Assembly (NCBI RefSeq): GCF_003014495.1
Contig: NZ_PYGC01000001.1
Location: 248,001 to 312,000, forward strand
Reading direction: 5' to 3'
DNA length: 64,000 nt
Source of the DNA: Prolixibacter denitrificans
GTDB lineage: Bacteria > Bacteroidota > Bacteroidia > Bacteroidales > Prolixibacteraceae
Part shown: positions 61,109-64,000 of the stretch, in pieces
How the letters are laid out: the number at the start of each line of letters is the position of its first letter
How positions within the stretch are numbered: position 1 is the stretch's first letter
The notes under the pieces: model-generated
Seen by the model: only the letters and a program-made list of their open reading frames with translations
Database searches by the model: none
Told to the model about the DNA's origin: nothing
Translations under genes and position numbers: made by a program

Positions 61109-62752
61109 TTACTTCTTAATGAGTTTATGGTTCTCTGTTTCTCCATTTGTGATCACCCGCAGGAAATACAAACCTGACGGCAGTGAACCAAGATTTATCC
61201 ATTGGATTCTGCCTGACAAACGTTCTTCCTTCAAAATTGTTCCTGTGCCGTTAATCAATATACAGGTAGCCGAAGTATCATCCAATAATCCCGACCTCTG
61301 GTACTCCAATCGAATGTTGTTGACAAATGGATTGGGAGACACTTTCCATTGCTCTTCCGGTTTATCTTCGGTTACTGTCTTCTGCAAAAGTAACGACGCC
61401 TTTTCGAAATCGGGAATTCCATATCCCAGGTAATTATCCGGCGAATCATACTGACTGGCACTTCGGATAACGGCATCGATTATTTCTGCCGGTGTTTTTT
61501 CCGGATATTCCTGCCACAAACAGGTAGTCAGGCCGGCGACAAGCGGAGAAGCAAATGAGGTTCCGTTTGACGTACCGAGCTCCTCCGGATATTTTTGAAT
61601 CCAGGCATCCCAACCACAGGCAGCCACTTCCGGTTTAATGCGACCGTCAGCCGAAGGACCGATGGAGCTGAATCTTGCCCTCTCCCCTGCTATATTGACC
61701 GCCGCCATGCTCAAAATTCCGTTTGCATCGGCCGGCGCAACGATGTGCTGCCATGCATTATCTCCTTCATTTCCAGCACTGACGCAAACAATCATTCCTT
61801 TCTTTTCGGCCAGTTCCACAGCCCGCGTAATCATCAGTGTTTTTCCGTCAAGCTCATCGTAGCTGAAATTATATGCCGGATCATCAAAGTTGAAGTAGCC
61901 CAGCGAAGCGTTGATAACGTCGGCACCAATGCTGTCCGCCAGTTCCAAACCAGCAATATAGTTGTCCATCTCAACCGGGTATTCCGAATTCTCATCTTCT
62001 GTCCGAATGAGATAATAACTCGCATCCGGTGCTGTTCCAATCAATGTGCCGGGCGAATTCGCCGCCATAAGCGAAAGAACATTCATGCCATGCTGATATT
62101 CCTGGAAAACATCGGATTGGGGATTGACAAAATCACGAGTTCCCAACATTCGGTTTTGTTGAAAAAGTGAGTCGAATACCGCTAGCTGATTTGCCGCACG
62201 GAAACCGGCATCAAGAATTGCGATCAGCATACCTTGCCCTTTAAAACCATTCTCGTGAAGAATTTTCCCGTTCAACTGTGCTACCTGCTCGCTGGAATAA
62301 CCATAGCTGTCGTCAGGTTCACCTTGTGCACTTTTTGTCGAAGGTGCTTTAATTTCATCCCACTTACTTTCAGCATTTTTCAATACATTCTCCGGTCTGG
62401 TTAGTTTTATCGAACGAACAAAATTCCAGTCCGAAACTCCGGCAGTGTCTTCGGGAGACACAACAGCAACTGTTGCAAAATTGAACCAGCGGGAGGTGTA
62501 CAAAACTTTAAATCCGTGCTTCTTCAAACTATCGAGATACACAGCGGAGACAGGCAGATCGTATTCATCAATCGGGATATGGTACCGGATGCGACGCGAG
62601 AGTGCCCGTTCTGACAAAAAGCTCTCCGGATGCGACAAATCATAAGCTGAGCCAACTTTATCGGTAAATTCGATGCGATACCTTGCACCGGTACTTTGCG
62701 CATGAACCAACAAAGGGAGGTACAATAATATGATTAGCCAGGCTAGTTTCAT
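61109..62752 (-). CDS. Secreted S8 (subtilisin-like) peptidase with type IX sorting domain
   Basis: Signal peptide MKLAWLIILLYLPLLVHA. The catalytic triad is visible: Asp in IAILDAGF, His in YQHGMNVLSLM, Ser in NGTSFASPLVAG, with the oxyanion Asn in VSAGNEG. An N-terminal segment before the domain is probably the propeptide. The last ~80 residues (SPNPFVNNIRLEYQ ... LPSGLYFLRVITNGETENHKLIKK, shown in parts) are a T9SS C-terminal sorting domain, so the protease should be exported by the T9SS. It is upstream of xseA on the minus strand. Confidence 0.9.
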   Translation of the reverse strand: MKLAWLIILLYLPLLVHAQSTGARYRIEFTDKVGSAYDLSHPESFLSERALSRRIRYHIPIDEYDLPVSAVYLDSLKKHGFKVLYTSRWFNFATVAVVSPEDTAGVSDWNFVRSIKLTRPENVLKNAESKWDEIKAPSTKSAQGEPDDSYGYSSEQVAQLNGKILHENGFKGQGMLIAILDAGFRAANQLAVFDSLFQQNRMLGTRDFVNPQSDVFQEYQHGMNVLSLMAANSPGTLIGTAPDASYYLIRTEDENSEYPVEMDNYIAGLELADSIGADVINASLGYFNFDDPAYNFSYDELDGKTLMITRAVELAEKKGMIVCVSAGNEGDNAWQHIVAPADANGILSMAAVNIAGERARFSSIGPSADGRIKPEVAACGWDAWIQKYPEELGTSNGTSFASPLVAGLTTCLWQEYPEKTPAEIIDAVIRSASQYDSPDNYLGYGIPDFEKASLLLQKTVTEDKPEEQWKVSPNPFVNNIRLEYQRSGLLDDTSATCILINGTGTILKEERLSGRIQWINLGSLPSGLYFLRVITNGETENHKLIKK

Positions 62753-62870
62753 TCGGGAGCTTTTCAGTAAAATTAATTTTTCCGGACAATGAAACAGAAT
62801 TTTCGTCCATTCTTCTTTGCTTGTCGTTAAAACATCCCCGCTAAATAGACTCTACCAACCTCCAATTTTA

Positions 62871-62878
62871 TATTTTTG
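62871..62878 (+). promoter_or_regulatory. -7 promoter element of the DUF3810 gene
   Basis: TATTTTTG matches TAnnTTTG. The TTG at 62876 is in the element, so the gene begins at the ATG at 62894. Confidence 0.55.
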
Positions 62879-62893
62879 AGGAAAAGTGTTGTG

Positions 62894-63964
62894 ATGAGTT
62901 ACTGGCGAAAAGTGCGTGGATTTCTGTTTCCAACCCGTTATTTAGTATTCTGGGTGGCAGCTGTCGTTTTCCTGATAACGCGGTTGGCAATTCGCTTTCC
63001 GCAACTGACTGATAATTGGTATTCCCACGGACTCTATCCGGTTATTGCCACCATCCTTTCGTTCTTCAGTCGTTTTGTACCTTTTTCGCTTTGGGACATC
63101 TTCTGGACAGCATTTGTGCTCGCAGCCATTGTTGTTATCCTTTTACTGATATTCCGGAAAATCAGGTTCACTCCAACATTGCTGAAAACCTTGCAGTTTC
63201 TGGCCATTCTTTACAGCTACTTCTACCTCGTTTGGGGATTCAATTATTTTCGCCCTTCTATCGACAACCGTCTTCATTTTCCTACCGGGAAATTGCCGGA
63301 TAGTCTCTTCATCGAAACACTCGATACTTTGATTGCCCAAACGAACGCATCATGGATGGAGATGGACAGTCTGAAGAAAGCTGACATCAATAGTGCCGTT
63401 GAAGCTTCGTACAAGGCCAACGCTGACTTTTTACAAATTACTTATCCCAACGGTTACCGTCGGCCGAAAACGATGCTTTATTCAGGGTTATTTGCCAAAT
63501 CAGGAGTAAGTGGTTATTTCGGGCCGTTTTTCAACGAAGTTCACATCAACGGGAAATTGTTGCCCACCGAATATCCGTTTGTGCTGGCGCACGAAAAAGC
63601 ACATCAGTTTGGAATGGCACGGGAATCGGAAGCCAACTTCTGCGCTTATGTGGTTTGCAGCACGTCCTCAAATCCATATTTGCGGTACTCAGCCAATTTT
63701 AATTTGATACAATATTTTCTCGTGGATGCGCTTCCGCTGAAAAACTATCGCGATTACGTGAAGAAACTAAGGCCCGAAGTGATTGCTGACATACGAGCTG
63801 AACAAAAATACTGGCGATCGTTGCGAAATGAAAAGCTGGACCGGATACAAACGGCCGCCAACGACGCCTACCTGAAAAGCAATAACATTAAGCAGGGAAC
63901 TTTAAACTACAACCAGGTAGTTGAGCTGGTTCTCCGCTGGTATGAGCAAAAGGAGAAACATTAA
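62894..63964 (+). CDS. DUF3810 membrane protein (putative zinc metalloprotease)
   Basis: Three N-terminal transmembrane helices (from YLVFWVAAVVFLI on) followed by a soluble domain. The soluble part contains VLAHEKAHQFGMARESEANF, with the HExxH zinc-binding motif in the form HEKAH and a downstream Glu (ESEAN), as in gluzincins. Such DUF3810 proteins are thought to be membrane proteases, function unknown. The ATG at 62894 was chosen (MSYWRKV) over the TTG at 62876. Length is 356 residues. Confidence 0.8.
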   Translation: MSYWRKVRGFLFPTRYLVFWVAAVVFLITRLAIRFPQLTDNWYSHGLYPVIATILSFFSRFVPFSLWDIFWTAFVLAAIVVILLLIFRKIRFTPTLLKTLQFLAILYSYFYLVWGFNYFRPSIDNRLHFPTGKLPDSLFIETLDTLIAQTNASWMEMDSLKKADINSAVEASYKANADFLQITYPNGYRRPKTMLYSGLFAKSGVSGYFGPFFNEVHINGKLLPTEYPFVLAHEKAHQFGMARESEANFCAYVVCSTSSNPYLRYSANFNLIQYFLVDALPLKNYRDYVKKLRPEVIADIRAEQKYWRSLRNEKLDRIQTAANDAYLKSNNIKQGTLNYNQVVELVLRWYEQKEKH

Positions 63965-64000
63965 CGTCGGGGCGCCATATATCCGGACGGGTCATTGCGA

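Overview
The window is a chromosomal segment of a member of the Bacteroidota, most likely class Bacteroidia. Three things point there. Many genes are preceded by the Bacteroidota -7 promoter element TAnnTTTG. Type IX secretion parts are present (PorQ, a subtilisin-like protease with a C-terminal sorting domain, and a free-standing sorting-domain ORF). Several families are typical of the phylum (DUF4492 with cydAB, DUF5683 after parAB, DUF3810, a TPP-riboswitch-controlled TonB receptor). A HydF-type maturase and a cytochrome bd oxidase suggest an anaerobic or microaerobic lifestyle. The genus cannot be fixed from the sequence.

Layout. 1-4.55 kb: the 3' part of carB, then an AT-rich Fic gene flanked by two ~105-bp direct repeats that both carry the carB 3' end and its terminator, then an array of ten 41-bp tandem repeats. 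4.55-11.5 kb: an exported polysaccharide deacetylase, a lipoprotein esterase, a metallophosphoesterase, and a CPBP protease with a NatA/NatB-like ABC exporter. 11.6-16.7 kb: a cysteine-rich leader peptide with an attenuator ahead of cysteine synthase, a Ppx/GppA phosphatase, a sigma-54-type regulator without a DNA-binding domain, a SagB-like nitroreductase and a lipid kinase. 16.8-24.5 kb: an SLC12-like transporter, hydF, coaD, a thioredoxin-fold protein, pyrE, a SRPBCC protein and birA.

24.6-30.3 kb is a compact operon joining ribosome silencing (rsfS), membrane proteolysis (ftsH), a LUD protein, a DUF2007 protein and phospholipid synthesis (cdsA, psd, pssA). 30.4-33.6 kb on the minus strand is the cytochrome bd operon: DUF4492, cydA, cydB and a 37-codon one-helix ORF resembling the CydX class of small subunits. 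33.55-34.07 kb has no ordinary gene but holds a second leader-like micro-ORF and a long hairpin. 34-41.8 kb (minus strand): an AI-2E transporter, lon, rpmE2, a GNAT protein, an AlkD-like protein and a flippase. 42-48.8 kb: tRNA-His, a T9SS sorting-domain fragment, an outer-membrane protein, a DMT transporter, a YkgJ protein, porQ-cmk-ispH and pfkA. 48.8-55.6 kb: priA, then parA-parB-DUF5683-MltD. 56-64 kb: the TPP riboswitch and thiamine-type TonB receptor, a winged-helix-like protein, xseB-xseA-S8 protease, and a DUF3810 membrane protein.

Most genes are ordinary core housekeeping. The signals most worth a second look are the cysteine attenuator ahead of cysK, a related M-x-x-LRSHM micro-ORF at 33.7 kb with the same 7-nt promoter spacing, the small ORF after cydB, the Fic cassette with duplicated carB ends, the 41-bp array, and the twin half-parS-like repeats before parA.
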